64,000 nucleotides of DNA from Arcobacter sp. F155 (GCF_004116455.1 NZ_PDJU01000005.1:118513-182512); one strand, 5' to 3'; numbered from the stretch's first letter, positions 25,723-34,395 are shown. Notes: a model not told the origin generated them from the letters alone. Numbers and translations are program-made.

Positions 25723-26356
25723 TTTTGAAAAAGCAGCTACAAGAGTAAAGTTAGAACTGTTTTTATTTCCCTTAATTATTATTGCTTCTTTGATTTATTT
25801 TTTAGAGCAGACAAAAGTAAAAGAATCGAAGAGAAGCCTTTTTAGTAGTAATATATTTATTCAAAAAAAGAGTATGGATAAATCCTTAATAGAAGTAATA
25901 AAAGATATTGAAACTTATTTAGAAAAAAACTCTATTCAGCTAATTGATATCTCAAATATAGATGAGAAGATACAACTTCAAGTAAATGCTTCTACTCTCT
26001 TAAATTTAAAATTATTAGATTATATAGAACACTACAATAATTTCTCTTCTATTAAAACATTAAGACTTACAGATGATAGTTTACTTTTAACTATAAGCTT
26101 TGACAAATCCTTTATAAAAACAAGTAATAAAGAAAGCAAGCTTGAACTAGCTTATTTAGAAAAACACATAAGTGCTAGTAAAAAGTATACTCTTAAAGCA
26201 ATAGTTGGTAATGAAGTTCTAATAAATGAAAAATGGCTAAGTCTAGGTGAAAAAGTAAACAAAGATTTTAAAGTAGAAAAAATAAATAGAAATTCAGCCG
26301 TAATAAAAAGTGAAACTATTCAAATAGAACTAAGGCTTTATAATGAAACTATATAA
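25694..26356 (+). CDS. Single-pass membrane protein of the same assembly cluster (CtsX/GspM-like position)
   Basis: A 220-residue protein with one N-terminal transmembrane helix (LELFLFPLIIIASLIYFLEQ) and a periplasmic region of about 180 residues whose middle has a ferredoxin-like alternation of strands and helices. The C-terminal part is strand-rich with GNEVLINEKWLSLGEKV. It overlaps the preceding gene by 29 and the ATPase gene by 14 bases, so the set is tightly coupled. Size, topology and position match CtsX of Campylobacter and GspM/PilO-type proteins. Sequence alone does not prove this. Confidence 0.6.
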   Translation: MQILNLLENSFEKAATRVKLELFLFPLIIIASLIYFLEQTKVKESKRSLFSSNIFIQKKSMDKSLIEVIKDIETYLEKNSIQLIDISNIDEKIQLQVNASTLLNLKLLDYIEHYNNFSSIKTLRLTDDSLLLTISFDKSFIKTSNKESKLELAYLEKHISASKKYTLKAIVGNEVLINEKWLSLGEKVNKDFKVEKINRNSAVIKSETIQIELRLYNETI

Positions 26357-27680
26357 ATATCTAATTGATTATAACTATGTAAATAGTTTTGATTTAAAAC
26401 TTTTAAAAGAGGCTTTGGTTTTACCTATTTCAAGTGATGGAATCTATTGTAAGTTTTATGTTTGTAAAGAGTCAAATTTAAAACTACTTGATTTAAGTTT
26501 GATAATAGAAGAGATTGAGATTTCAAAAAACAAAATAGAGTTCTTCTTAAGTGACTTTAATACAAGACTTGATTTATATAATCGCAGTGAAAATTTAATA
26601 AAACAAAAAGAGATAAACCCAAAACTTATGGAGGAGTTTTTTAATAAACTTTTAGAAAAAGCACTGAGTCTAAGAACAAGTGACTTACACTTTGAGAGTT
26701 TAGAAAACTCTATGATTGTAAGGTTTAGAATAGATGGAGAGCTAAGCTGTTTTTATATCTTTAATAAAGAGTTTTTTAAGACTATAAGTTCATATATAAA
26801 GATGTTATCAAAACTTGATGTAACAAAAGTTCGAAATCCTCAAGATGGAAGATTCTCTTTTAAAACTATTGATTTTAGAGTTTCTACTATGCCTACAATT
26901 CATGGAGAATCAATAGTAATAAGAGTTTTAGATAATTTAAATGTTAGTGAAGATTTAGAGAGTATGAGTTTCTCTTCTCATATAGTTGACTCCTTTGAAA
27001 ATATTACTTCTTTAAAAGAGGGCTTAGTTTTAATAACTGGACCAACTGGAAGTGGAAAGAGTACAACTCTTTATTCTTTGGTTAAGCAGTTAAATAGTGA
27101 AGATAAAAAGATAATAACTATTGAAGACCCAGTTGAGTATAAAATAGAACAAGTACAACAAGTAAATATAAATGAAGATATTGAATTAGGTTTTAATAAT
27201 GTACTTAAAAATATTTTACGTCAAGATCCAAATGTCATACTTATAGGAGAAATAAGAGATGCCTTCTCTTTATCTATTGCTTTACAAGCATCATTGACTG
27301 GACACTTGGTTTTAGCTTCTATTCATGCAAACTCTAGTGTTGATACAATTTCTAGGCTTATTGATTTAAAAGCAGATAGATTTTTACTAGCAAGTACTTT
27401 AAAATATATAGTTTCACAAAGGCTAGTATCAAAACTTTGTACTTGTAAAAGTACTTGTGAAAAGTGCAACTATAAAGGTTTTTTAGGAAGAATTGGTATT
27501 GCTGAGAGTTTAGCATGTGATAGTAAAATAAAAACTCTTTTAATGAAAGATGATTTCTTAGTTGAAATAGAAAACTATTTAAAACAAAAAGAGTATAAGA
27601 CAATCTTAGATGATGGCTTAAAAAAAGTAGAAGAAGAGAAAACTACTTTAAAAGAGTTATATAAAGTGGTGAACTCTTAA
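26343..27680 (+). CDS. GspE/PilB-family assembly ATPase (CtsE-like)
   Basis: A 445-residue secretion ATPase. Walker A is GPTGSGKST at 233-241, the Asp box is in TIEDPVEY, Walker B reads VILIGEIRD, and the His box is TGHLVLASIHANS. A C-terminal zinc motif CTCKSTCEKC has four cysteines. These hexamers drive pseudopilus or type IV pilus assembly. The N-terminal domain is short. In Arcobacter relatives, which lack classic type IV pili, the best-known system of this type is the Cts natural-transformation apparatus. No secretin or pseudopilin gene lies in the window. Confidence 0.88.
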   Translation: MKLYKYLIDYNYVNSFDLKLLKEALVLPISSDGIYCKFYVCKESNLKLLDLSLIIEEIEISKNKIEFFLSDFNTRLDLYNRSENLIKQKEINPKLMEEFFNKLLEKALSLRTSDLHFESLENSMIVRFRIDGELSCFYIFNKEFFKTISSYIKMLSKLDVTKVRNPQDGRFSFKTIDFRVSTMPTIHGESIVIRVLDNLNVSEDLESMSFSSHIVDSFENITSLKEGLVLITGPTGSGKSTTLYSLVKQLNSEDKKIITIEDPVEYKIEQVQQVNINEDIELGFNNVLKNILRQDPNVILIGEIRDAFSLSIALQASLTGHLVLASIHANSSVDTISRLIDLKADRFLLASTLKYIVSQRLVSKLCTCKSTCEKCNYKGFLGRIGIAESLACDSKIKTLLMKDDFLVEIENYLKQKEYKTILDDGLKKVEEEKTTLKELYKVVNS

Positions 27681-27681
27681 G

Positions 27682-28869
27682 ATGAAGTATAAAGTAAAGT
27701 ATCAAGAAAAAGGAAAAATAAAAACTCTTCTTTTAACTGAAGATGAATACTTAGAAGAGAATAGCTTACCTTTAAATATTATTAGTGTAAAGAAAACAAT
27801 GGAGTTAAATAATCTTTTTTCTTCAAAGAAAAGAGTTAGTAAAAGAGCTTTAATTAATATCTTAAATGAATTAAATCTTATGCTTGAAGCAAATATACTT
27901 TTTGATGATGCCTTTGAAATTTTGATTGATTCAAATAAAGATAAAACTATAAAAGATTTTCTACTTAAATTAAAATACTCTTTTTCAAATCATTTAGATT
28001 TAGAACAAAGTTTAAAAGAGTTTAGAATTGATAGCTTTGTAATTTCCTTATTTAAGATTATACAAAATAGTGGAGAGCCCAAAAGGCATATTAAAACTTT
28101 GTATGAGATTTTAAAAGAAGAAGATGAGGTAAAAAAACAGATAAAAAAAGTTTTTGCTTATCCTTTGATTTTAGTAGGTTCATTTTTATTTGCACTTATT
28201 GGTATTTTTAATTTTGTAGTACCAAAATTTGAGAATATGTTTTTACAAAATGATATGAAATTAAGTTTTGCTACAAAGTCTCTATTTCTTGTAAAAAACA
28301 TATTTGAAAACTATCTTCTATTTATTATAGTAATTCTTAGTCTAATACTCTTTTTTATATACTTAATCTACTCAAAGAGTGAGAAAATAAAGTTTTTTGT
28401 ACATAGAGTTATTTTTGAAAAACTATTTATAGTAAGTAAAATATATAAGCTTCGAATGATGTATAGATTTTTTTATATTGTAAATAGTTTGCTTCAAGGA
28501 AGATATGAGTTTCATGAAACTATTATTAAGAGTAAAACTTTAATAAACAACAAATACTTTTTAGATAAAATTACACGAATTGATAGTTCACTAAAAAGTG
28601 GTAAGTCTATTTACCATAGTTTTAAGAAGAGTGATATCTTTGATGAGCTTGTTTTAAATATAATTAGAACAGCCGAAATATCAAACTCTTTAGAAAAAAC
28701 AAGTTATGAAATAAGAACTATCTATAAAAAAAGATTTAATGAAAAAGTAGAAATATTTTCTATACTAATTGAGCCAGTATTTTTTATATTGATTATGTTA
28801 TTAATTGTTTGGATAATTATGGCTATCTTTGTTCCTTTATGGAGTATAGGCGATATTTTAAAAATATAA
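27682..28869 (+). CDS. GspF/PilC-family membrane platform protein (CtsF-like)
   Basis: A 395-residue protein with two T2SSF cytoplasmic helical domains (about 50-150 and 250-350) and three transmembrane segments: LILVGSFLFALIGIFNFVV, LLFIIVILSLILFFIYLI and the C-terminal FFILIMLLIVWIIMAIFV. It is the inner-membrane platform worked by the GspE-like ATPase, whose gene ends one base upstream. It is followed after 12 bases by folE, which is probably co-transcribed. Confidence 0.88.
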   Translation: MKYKVKYQEKGKIKTLLLTEDEYLEENSLPLNIISVKKTMELNNLFSSKKRVSKRALINILNELNLMLEANILFDDAFEILIDSNKDKTIKDFLLKLKYSFSNHLDLEQSLKEFRIDSFVISLFKIIQNSGEPKRHIKTLYEILKEEDEVKKQIKKVFAYPLILVGSFLFALIGIFNFVVPKFENMFLQNDMKLSFATKSLFLVKNIFENYLLFIIVILSLILFFIYLIYSKSEKIKFFVHRVIFEKLFIVSKIYKLRMMYRFFYIVNSLLQGRYEFHETIIKSKTLINNKYFLDKITRIDSSLKSGKSIYHSFKKSDIFDELVLNIIRTAEISNSLEKTSYEIRTIYKKRFNEKVEIFSILIEPVFFILIMLLIVWIIMAIFVPLWSIGDILKI

Positions 28870-28881
28870 GAGGAATTTTTT

Positions 28882-29454
28882 ATGAGCAAAGAGCTAGAGT
28901 TTGAAAACTCAGTTAAAAATATTTTAGAGTATATCGGTGAAGATATAAATAGAGAAGGGCTTGAAAAAACACCTAGTAGAGTTAGAAAAGCTTTTGAGTT
29001 TATGTGTGGTGGATATAAGCAAAACCCAGAAGAGATTATCAACTCTGCACTTTTCACAAGTTCAAATGATGAGATGGTAGTTATCAAAGATATTGAGTTT
29101 TATTCAATGTGTGAACACCATATGTTACCAATTATAGGTAAAGCACATATTGCATATATTCCAAATGGAAAAGTAGTAGGGCTTTCAAAAATACCTAGAG
29201 TTGTAGATGTTTTTGCTAGAAGATTACAAATTCAAGAGCAAATGACTGAACAGATTTGTGATGCACTTCATGAAACTTTAAACCCAAAGGGTGTTGCAGT
29301 TATGATTGATGCAAGACATATGTGTATGGAAATGAGAGGTGTTGAAAAGATTTGTTCAACAACTGTTACTTCAGCACTAAGAGGGTTATTTAAAAAAGAC
29401 AAAAAAACTAAAGATGAGTTTCTTTCTATTGTAGCTCAATCTTTGCATAAATAA
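28882..29454 (+). CDS. folE: GTP cyclohydrolase I
   Basis: A 190-residue enzyme that converts GTP to 7,8-dihydroneopterin triphosphate, the first step of folate and queuosine-type pterin routes. The zinc ligands Cys77 and His80 ([10 protein letters not shown]) and Cys148 ([10 protein letters not shown]) are present, as are the substrate-binding [10 protein letters not shown] and [10 protein letters not shown] segments. Length is typical. It is the last gene of the assembly operon and the last core gene before the second island. Confidence 0.95.
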   Translation: MSKELEFENSVKNILEYIGEDINREGLEKTPSRVRKAFEFMCGGYKQNPEEIINSALFTSSNDEMVVIKDIEFYSMCEHHMLPIIGKAHIAYIPNGKVVGLSKIPRVVDVFARRLQIQEQMTEQICDALHETLNPKGVAVMIDARHMCMEMRGVEKICSTTVTSALRGLFKKDKKTKDEFLSIVAQSLHK

Positions 29455-29475
29455 ACACCATAAAATAGGAGTTCT

Positions 29476-29541
29476 TTATAATAGTACTTGAGCCACTTTT
29501 GAACTTTAATGTTCTTAGAAGTGGTTCAATCCCTATTATAA
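29476..29541. repeat. Long imperfect hairpin after folE
   Basis: TTATAATAG (29476-29484) and TTGAGCCACTT (29488-29498) pair with AAGTGGTTCAA (29519-29529, one mismatch) and CTATTATAA (29533-29541). An inner GAAC/GTTC continues the stem. It covers the last codons of the leftward gene and follows the folE stop. It may be a two-way terminator, but it lacks a clear T-run, and it also marks the left edge of the second island. Confidence 0.55.
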
Positions 29542-30246
29542 CTTATTTGAATTTTTATTTAATAAACCTTTTCTTTTATATTTACTAGCTACAACATTTT
29601 TTTGTTTTGTAAACTGTTCTATTAACTTTTTTTTACTTTTTTTATTAATTGTTTGATTGATATATGAACCTAGAGCTTGCACAGTTTTCCCTTTATAAAT
29701 ATTATCTTTACTCTGTAGACTAGTTAAAATTTTAGTATTTGGAATACCTAAAGATTTTTGTTTTAAAATAAAACTTTTATATTTTTCAAAAACTGAACTT
29801 GATTTATTACTAGGCTTTCTTCCTATCTTTGATTTATTTTTTTCTCTTGTTATTTTAGCTTTTAGCTTTTGTGCTGAATAGTTTTTATCCTCAAAATCTA
29901 AAATTATTTTAATAAGTGAAGTCACTTTTTCATCTTCATAATTAAGTATTAAATTTCTTGAAAAGATTAATATATTCATTTTTTTTTCGAATATAAAATT
30001 AATATTATCCATGATTTTATAGGTAGTTTTACCTAAATTCTCAAATGAGTTAATTATTAATGTATCATTTTCTTGAAAGAGTGAAGAATTTTCTTCGAAT
30101 TCAGATTGAAGTGTTTTGTATTTCTTTTTACGGAGGTTTTTTACGATTCCTATATCAGTAAATTCAATATTAGAATTTTTTAATACATTTTTAAAATCAA
30201 AAAAATCTTCAGTTGTTAGATAATAGGTTATAAGAATATTTTTCAT
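29536..30246 (-). CDS. Serine-recombinase-like protein lacking catalytic residues
   Basis: A protein of about 236 residues with the outline of a resolvase: an N-terminal Rossmann-like domain, a long helix, then GRKPSN and a helix-turn-helix tail. Compared with the intact resolvase at 63278-63841, YARVST is replaced by YYLTTE (no catalytic Ser, no Arg), and KLDRLARS by SFENLGKT (both catalytic Arg lost). It should bind DNA but not recombine it. The ATG at 30246 fits the fold start; another lies five codons upstream. It sits alone at the left edge of the second island, divergent from the next gene. Confidence 0.6.
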   Translation of the reverse strand: MKNILITYYLTTEDFFDFKNVLKNSNIEFTDIGIVKNLRKKKYKTLQSEFEENSSLFQENDTLIINSFENLGKTTYKIMDNINFIFEKKMNILIFSRNLILNYEDEKVTSLIKIILDFEDKNYSAQKLKAKITREKNKSKIGRKPSNKSSSVFEKYKSFILKQKSLGIPNTKILTSLQSKDNIYKGKTVQALGSYINQTINKKSKKKLIEQFTKQKNVVASKYKRKGLLNKNSNKL

Positions 30247-30402
30247 ATGAATATTAAACAATATATAAAATAAATTATAACTTAAAATAAATATATTTAA
30301 CTTTATTTATATAAAAAATAATATTAATATAAAATATGAATTAATACAAGTTATAACAAGTTTAAAGTATAATATATTAATTTAATAAGTGTAGGTATAG
30401 TG

Positions 30403-31284
30403 ATGAAAAAAGATAGTAACTACTTAATAAATAAATGGTTTTCTAATTTACTTGAAGGAAGAAGTAATGAAGAAATTCTTTTTATTTGTAATATAGAGAT
30501 ATTTGATGTAATAGAAGATTTTTTATCAAAAAAACAAAATGCTGAATATAAAATTTTAGAACCAAAAGAACGTATATTTTCAGATTCAAAAATCAAAATT
30601 GTTCGTGGTTTTGACAAAAATCTTACTTTAAATAAAAGCAATAGTTTTTTAAATTTCCCATTATTAGTTATTAATTCAGATTTAGATATTAAAAATATTA
30701 AGAAGCTTAAAGAAGATAGTTTAGAGATAAAAAAAGAATTTTATTACTATGCTAGGAAATATGAACCTATTGATTTTATAAAAGATAGAATCAATGAGTT
30801 AGAATTTTTTCTTTTTCATTCTGCTAATATTAAAATGATTGAAAGCAATCATTATTATTTTAAGTTATTTGAAGGTATTAATATAGAAGAAAGTGAGTAT
30901 GAAAGAATTATTTCAGAAGATATAAAATTTTTCTTAGGTTCCAATATAATCACGTCAAGATTAATTACAATAGTTTATAGAGTTTTAAAATTAGATTTAA
31001 GTGCAACTACAACAGAATCTGGAAGATATTTTAAAAATAAAACTAATGTAAGAAGTAAAATCTTCAATAAAAGAACACTGTCTTTATATAATAATGTAAA
31101 CTTAAATCTTATACCAATAGATTTAAGAATAAAGAATTTCAGAGCTTACGATTTATCGGTAAATGATACAGAATTAAAAGTAAAAAAAGAAATAGCTAGA
31201 AAACTACTTTATAGTGAATATTTAAACATTGATAAAATCTCTGAGGTCACAGATTTATCAATTAGTGAAATAAAAAAGTTATAG
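30403..31284 (+). CDS. Hypothetical protein
   Basis: A 293-residue protein from ATG 30403 (AGG seven bases upstream). The N-terminal 110 residues alternate strands and helices (EEILFICNIEIFDVIEDFL, later FPLLVINSDLD). The C-terminal 60 residues end with a helix-turn-helix-like pattern (LNIDKISEVTDLSISEIKKL), suggesting DNA binding. No signal peptide or catalytic motif is seen and I recognise no family. Together with the divergent recombinase-like gene it may control the island. Confidence 0.5.
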   Translation: MKKDSNYLINKWFSNLLEGRSNEEILFICNIEIFDVIEDFLSKKQNAEYKILEPKERIFSDSKIKIVRGFDKNLTLNKSNSFLNFPLLVINSDLDIKNIKKLKEDSLEIKKEFYYYARKYEPIDFIKDRINELEFFLFHSANIKMIESNHYYFKLFEGINIEESEYERIISEDIKFFLGSNIITSRLITIVYRVLKLDLSATTTESGRYFKNKTNVRSKIFNKRTLSLYNNVNLNLIPIDLRIKNFRAYDLSVNDTELKVKKEIARKLLYSEYLNIDKISEVTDLSISEIKKL

Positions 31285-31306
31285 TTAGCTATTTGCTAAC
31301 TATAAC
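31278..31306 (-). terminator. Terminator between convergent genes
   Basis: A perfect 12-base stem GTTATAGTTAGC / GCTAACTATAAC with a 5-base loop. Read leftward it is followed by a run of six T, a complete terminator for the excisionase-like gene. It also overlaps the stop of the rightward gene and can block that transcript. Confidence 0.75.
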
Positions 31307-31312
31307 TATCTG

Positions 31313-31519
31313 TTAAATTGTTTCTATTGTATTCTTCTCTAAAAAATTTATAAGCGTTGCCCTTGAAATATGTATCTTTTTCCCAATTTTAACAAATTCA
31401 ATTTCTCTGTTATAAATGAGTTTTTTCGCCATATCAACTTTTAATATCATCATTTCTTCAATTTCTTTTAAGTTGAAAAGTACACCTCTAGGGATTAGTT
31501 CGTCGTAGTTTGTCTTCAT
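31313..31519 (-). CDS. Excisionase-like helix-turn-helix protein
   Basis: A 68-residue protein with a MerR/excisionase-type winged helix: LKEIEEMMILKVDMAKKLIYNREIEFVKIGKKIHISRATLINFLE, in which the helix-turn-helix precedes the beta-hairpin wing (VKIGKKIHI). Such proteins act as recombination directionality factors or repressors in mobile elements. Isolated leftward gene with its own terminator at 31278-31306. A second small protein of this type is encoded at 34192-34395. Confidence 0.65.
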   Translation of the reverse strand: MKTNYDELIPRGVLFNLKEIEEMMILKVDMAKKLIYNREIEFVKIGKKIHISRATLINFLEKNTIETI

Positions 31520-31657
31520 TTTCTATTCCTTTTTTTGTTATCAAATAAAGGTATGAAGAATATTTTTTTATTTAAATCCCATTTTTTTACACTCACATAT
31601 CATAGGTATAGAAAAAGCAAGACTCATCTTGCTTTGTCAAAATACAAAGGAATGCCT

Positions 31658-31855
31658 ATGAAAAAATCTGTTTTAAGTATTTCAAAAAAAGATTTAGCCT
31701 ATGAGCGATGGCTAAGAAAATTTTTTAAAGCTCCATCTTCAAAAGAGCTTGATGATAAAGAGCTTGATGATAAAGAGCTTGATGATATGGAAAAAGAAGC
31801 TTTAAAACTCAAAGCTCAAAACAACCCTTACTATCAACCACTTCAAGGAGCTTAA
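31658..31855 (+). CDS. Small acidic protein with a triple KELDD repeat
   Basis: A 65-residue protein from ATG 31658 (AAAGG seven bases upstream; the open frame further up is not used). It begins KKSVLSISKKDLAYERWLRKFFKAP, then has three tandem KELDD units, and ends QNNPYYQPLQGA. It is helical and acidic with no known family. First gene of a rightward run of island genes that includes a tiny membrane peptide, DUF932, Gp157 and Rad52 proteins. Confidence 0.55.
   Translation: MKKSVLSISKKDLAYERWLRKFFKAPSSKELDDKELDDKELDDMEKEALKLKAQNNPYYQPLQGA
31742..31786 (+). repeat. Three identical 15-bp units inside a coding region
   Basis: AAAGAGCTTGATGAT occurs three times in a row (31742-31756, 31757-31771, 31772-31786), encoding KELDD each time. 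The repeats are identical at the DNA level, so the array is recent and likely to vary in copy number without breaking the frame. Confidence 0.9.
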
Positions 31856-31857
31856 AA

Positions 31858-31944
31858 ATGAATATACCTCCTACTGTAGTAGTAGCTATTGTAATAGCTT
31901 CAGCAACTATAATAAAAGAGTATCTAGACTCAAAAGAAAACTAA
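31858..31944 (+). CDS. Tiny single-pass membrane peptide
   Basis: A 28-residue frame, MNIPPTVVVAIVIASATIIK followed by EYLDSKEN, with AAGGAG placed before ATG 31858 and the start just after the previous stop. It has one hydrophobic helix and a short charged tail. The strong ribosome site and position between real genes support expression. Role unknown; small membrane peptides in mobile elements can be toxins or holin-like, but nothing here proves that. Confidence 0.5.
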   Translation: MNIPPTVVVAIVIASATIIKEYLDSKEN

Positions 31945-31999
31945 GTTTTAGTCAAAGACTATCAATCCATTAAAAAATAAAAACAAATAAGGAAAAATC

Positions 32000-32809
32000 A
32001 TGTCAGCAAATCCATTAAATAATAATCAATTACAAGAGTTAGCACCAACGCTATTTACTAGTGAACCTCACTTTGAAGTAAGTGAGAAATATCACTTTAT
32101 TCCTACTATCGATGTGATAGAAGAGATAAAAGCAAATAACTGGTATCCAGTTAGTGTAAGTCAAGCAGATGTAAGAGATGAAAACAAACAAGGCTATCAA
32201 CAACACTGCGTGAGATTTAGACACTTTGAGGATTTATTAAATCCTGGGGAAAATGCAGTAGAACTATTACTATTTAATTCTCACGATAGAAGTAAATCAT
32301 TTAGTATTAGTGCAGGTATTTATAGATTTGTATGTGCTAATGGCTTAGTAGTATCTGATAGCGTATTTGAAAGTTACAAGATTAAGCATTTAGGAGATAG
32401 AGATAACGATGTAGCAAACGCAGTTGCAAAAATTACTGCTGTTAAAGAAAAACTGCTTGATAAAATTACTACTTTATCAAATATCCAATTATCTCAAATT
32501 GAGAAACAAAGCTTTGCTAAATTATCTGTTCCTCTACGATTTGAAGAACACTTACAAATAGATATTAATGACCTACTAGTTCCACTTAGAGATGAAGACT
32601 ATAAAGATGATTTATACACAACATTAAACATCATTCAAGAGAATCTAATTCGTGGGAATATTAGTGGATTCAATAAAGATACAGGAAGAAAGTTTACAAG
32701 TAAAGAGATTAAATCAATCTCTACAGATACTTATGTAAATAAAGGTGTTTGGGATATTGCAGAAAAGATTGCAAGTATTAAAGAACCACAGTATCAAATA
32801 GCAGCATAA
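32000..32809 (+). CDS. DUF932 (phage/plasmid-like) protein
   Basis: A 269-residue protein matching DUF932 proteins of phages and plasmids: FIPTIDVIEEIKANNWYPV near the start, QHCVRFRH, and the SISAGIYRFVCANGLVVSD segment (about 100-120). The family is widespread on mobile elements beside recombination genes; its biochemical role is unknown. It has a clear ribosome site (AAGGAAAAATC before ATG). It is followed after 10 bases by a Gp157-like gene and then by a Rad52-like gene. Confidence 0.8.
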   Translation: MSANPLNNNQLQELAPTLFTSEPHFEVSEKYHFIPTIDVIEEIKANNWYPVSVSQADVRDENKQGYQQHCVRFRHFEDLLNPGENAVELLLFNSHDRSKSFSISAGIYRFVCANGLVVSDSVFESYKIKHLGDRDNDVANAVAKITAVKEKLLDKITTLSNIQLSQIEKQSFAKLSVPLRFEEHLQIDINDLLVPLRDEDYKDDLYTTLNIIQENLIRGNISGFNKDTGRKFTSKEIKSISTDTYVNKGVWDIAEKIASIKEPQYQIAA

Positions 32810-32819
32810 GGAGTTGATT

Positions 32820-33416
32820 ATGAAACTAGTAAATTATGCACTACAAACACAAATAGAGACTCTTAGTGAATCAAAATCACAAGAGTTCTTTAAAAAATAT
32901 ATTCAAGAGATTTTAGAAGATCAATCAAAGCCTTATTATCAAAAGGCTGATTATGTTGGTTTATCTCTAAATGAATTAAAGAATAAGATTGATTATCTAT
33001 CTTCAAATATTAAAGAGTTACAAGCTTTAAAGAAAAAGCTTTCTGAATCTCTAGAACTAGCAAAGGTTCTAACAGCACAAGTTTTAGTAAGTAATGGTGT
33101 TGACAGAGTTGATGGCAATATCATTTCATCACTTACTTTAACAAAAGAATCAACCACAATAAAGAAGAAAATCACAATCAAAGATGAAAACGCAGTTATG
33201 GGCTTAGGCTTTGTAAAGTTCTCTGTAGATGAAGAAGCAATTACAAAAACTTTAGAAGAAGAATCTTCAAAAGATTTAAAAGAGCTAAATAAATATATCA
33301 AAGTTGAAGATATAAAAACTATCACAGAAGCTAAAGTAAAAGTCAATACAAAAAGAGCTGTAAATAATGCAGAAACTACAACTGATGAAATATTGCAGTT
33401 AAAACAAGCATCATAA
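32820..33416 (+). CDS. Siphovirus Gp157-like protein
   Basis: A 198-residue protein from ATG 32820, preceded by AAGGAG. It has a long central coiled coil (LNELKNKIDYLSSNIKELQALKKK) and the DGNIISSLTLTKES segment typical of Gp157, which is found in phage recombination clusters and has been linked to phage resistance. It lies between DUF932 and a Rad52-family annealing protein, a common phage gene order. The exact function is unknown. Confidence 0.65.
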   Translation: MKLVNYALQTQIETLSESKSQEFFKKYIQEILEDQSKPYYQKADYVGLSLNELKNKIDYLSSNIKELQALKKKLSESLELAKVLTAQVLVSNGVDRVDGNIISSLTLTKESTTIKKKITIKDENAVMGLGFVKFSVDEEAITKTLEEESSKDLKELNKYIKVEDIKTITEAKVKVNTKRAVNNAETTTDEILQLKQAS

Positions 33417-33426
33417 GGAGAATAAG

Positions 33427-34176
33427 ATGTTTAATGAAAAACAATTAGAACAACTTGAAGATGAACTAGACTTAAAAAGAGTAAAGAGTAGAGATAAAGG
33501 GAATATCACACTTTCATACCTTGAAGGCTTTGATATTATAGAAACAGCTAATAGAGTTTTTGGTTATGGTAGTTGGAGCTATGATATAGAAAGTTTAGAA
33601 CATCTATCTACAGAACAAAACCAAAATCAAAACATCGTTATTTGCTACAAAGCAATTGTTAAAGTTACTGTATATGATAAAGACCATATTCAAAATATCA
33701 GTCGTAGTGATGTGGGAACTGGAGCAGGTATAGCTAAAACTCAATCAGAAGCCCATGAAGGAGCTACAAAAGAAGCTGTAACAGATGCACTTAAAAGAGC
33801 ATTACGAAGCTTTGGGAATCAGTTTGGATTATCGCTTTATGATAAGAGCAAAAATCATAACAATCAAAGTCAAACAAACAATAGTAATTACAATCAAGTA
33901 CCAAATAACAATAACCAACACTATAACCAAAGAGCTAATAACTCTAACAATCAATATAACCCTAATACTCAAAACACTCAACAACAAGTACCATATAAGC
34001 ACTCACAAGACTTCTCACAGTTAATCAATCTAGGATTAGCAGTTATTCAACAAGGAGAGAACTTAATAGTTGTGGGTGATAATGTCTTTGCAAATAAAGA
34101 TGTAATTAAAGCTCATGGTTTCAGGTGGGATACTAATAATAGACAGTGGTATATGAATTTAAGGCAAGTAGCATAA
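33427..34176 (+). CDS. Rad52-family single-strand annealing protein
   Basis: A 249-residue protein. Residues about 10-140 form the Rad52/Rad22 annealing domain, with GFDIIETANRVFGYGSWSYD, the DVGTGAGIAKTQSEAHEGATKEAV loop and ALKRALRSFGNQFGLSLYD. A very Asn/Gln-rich linker (about 145-195) follows. The C-terminal 50 residues (HGFRWDTNNRQWY) resemble the small domain seen at the ends of plasmid DNA-handling proteins. It would anneal single strands during phage or plasmid recombination. The ribosome site AAGGAG is optimal. Confidence 0.85.
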   Translation: MFNEKQLEQLEDELDLKRVKSRDKGNITLSYLEGFDIIETANRVFGYGSWSYDIESLEHLSTEQNQNQNIVICYKAIVKVTVYDKDHIQNISRSDVGTGAGIAKTQSEAHEGATKEAVTDALKRALRSFGNQFGLSLYDKSKNHNNQSQTNNSNYNQVPNNNNQHYNQRANNSNNQYNPNTQNTQQQVPYKHSQDFSQLINLGLAVIQQGENLIVVGDNVFANKDVIKAHGFRWDTNNRQWYMNLRQVA

Positions 34177-34191
34177 AGAAAGGAATTAAAT

Positions 34192-34395
34192 ATGTCAAAA
34201 ATAGAGTTGATAGAAATGCTTAGAACAAATTATAAAAGATCGTTGTTAAGTAAAAAAGAAACAGCAAAGGAGCTTAATATTAGCCAAGCTACTATTGATA
34301 GGTTAAGACAATCAGGACAAATAAAATCAAAACGTGTTGGTGGTGGAATATATTTTACCCTTGATGAAATTGCAAGATTTATTTGTAAATCGTAA
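34192..34395 (+). CDS. Helix-turn-helix excisionase/MerR-type small protein
   Basis: A 67-residue protein with LLSKKETAKELNISQATIDRLRQSGQIKSKRVGGGIYFTLDEIARFI, a helix-turn-helix followed by a basic wing, as in excisionase-type DNA-binding proteins. It follows the Rad52-like gene by 15 bases with a good AAAGGA ribosome site. Likely a regulator or directionality factor of the island. Confidence 0.7.
   Translation: MSKIELIEMLRTNYKRSLLSKKETAKELNISQATIDRLRQSGQIKSKRVGGGIYFTLDEIARFICKS

Noticed and set aside
29455..29535. tRNA gene as attachment site of the second island
   Set aside because: The paired arms after folE form one long hairpin without cloverleaf arms or a TTC loop.
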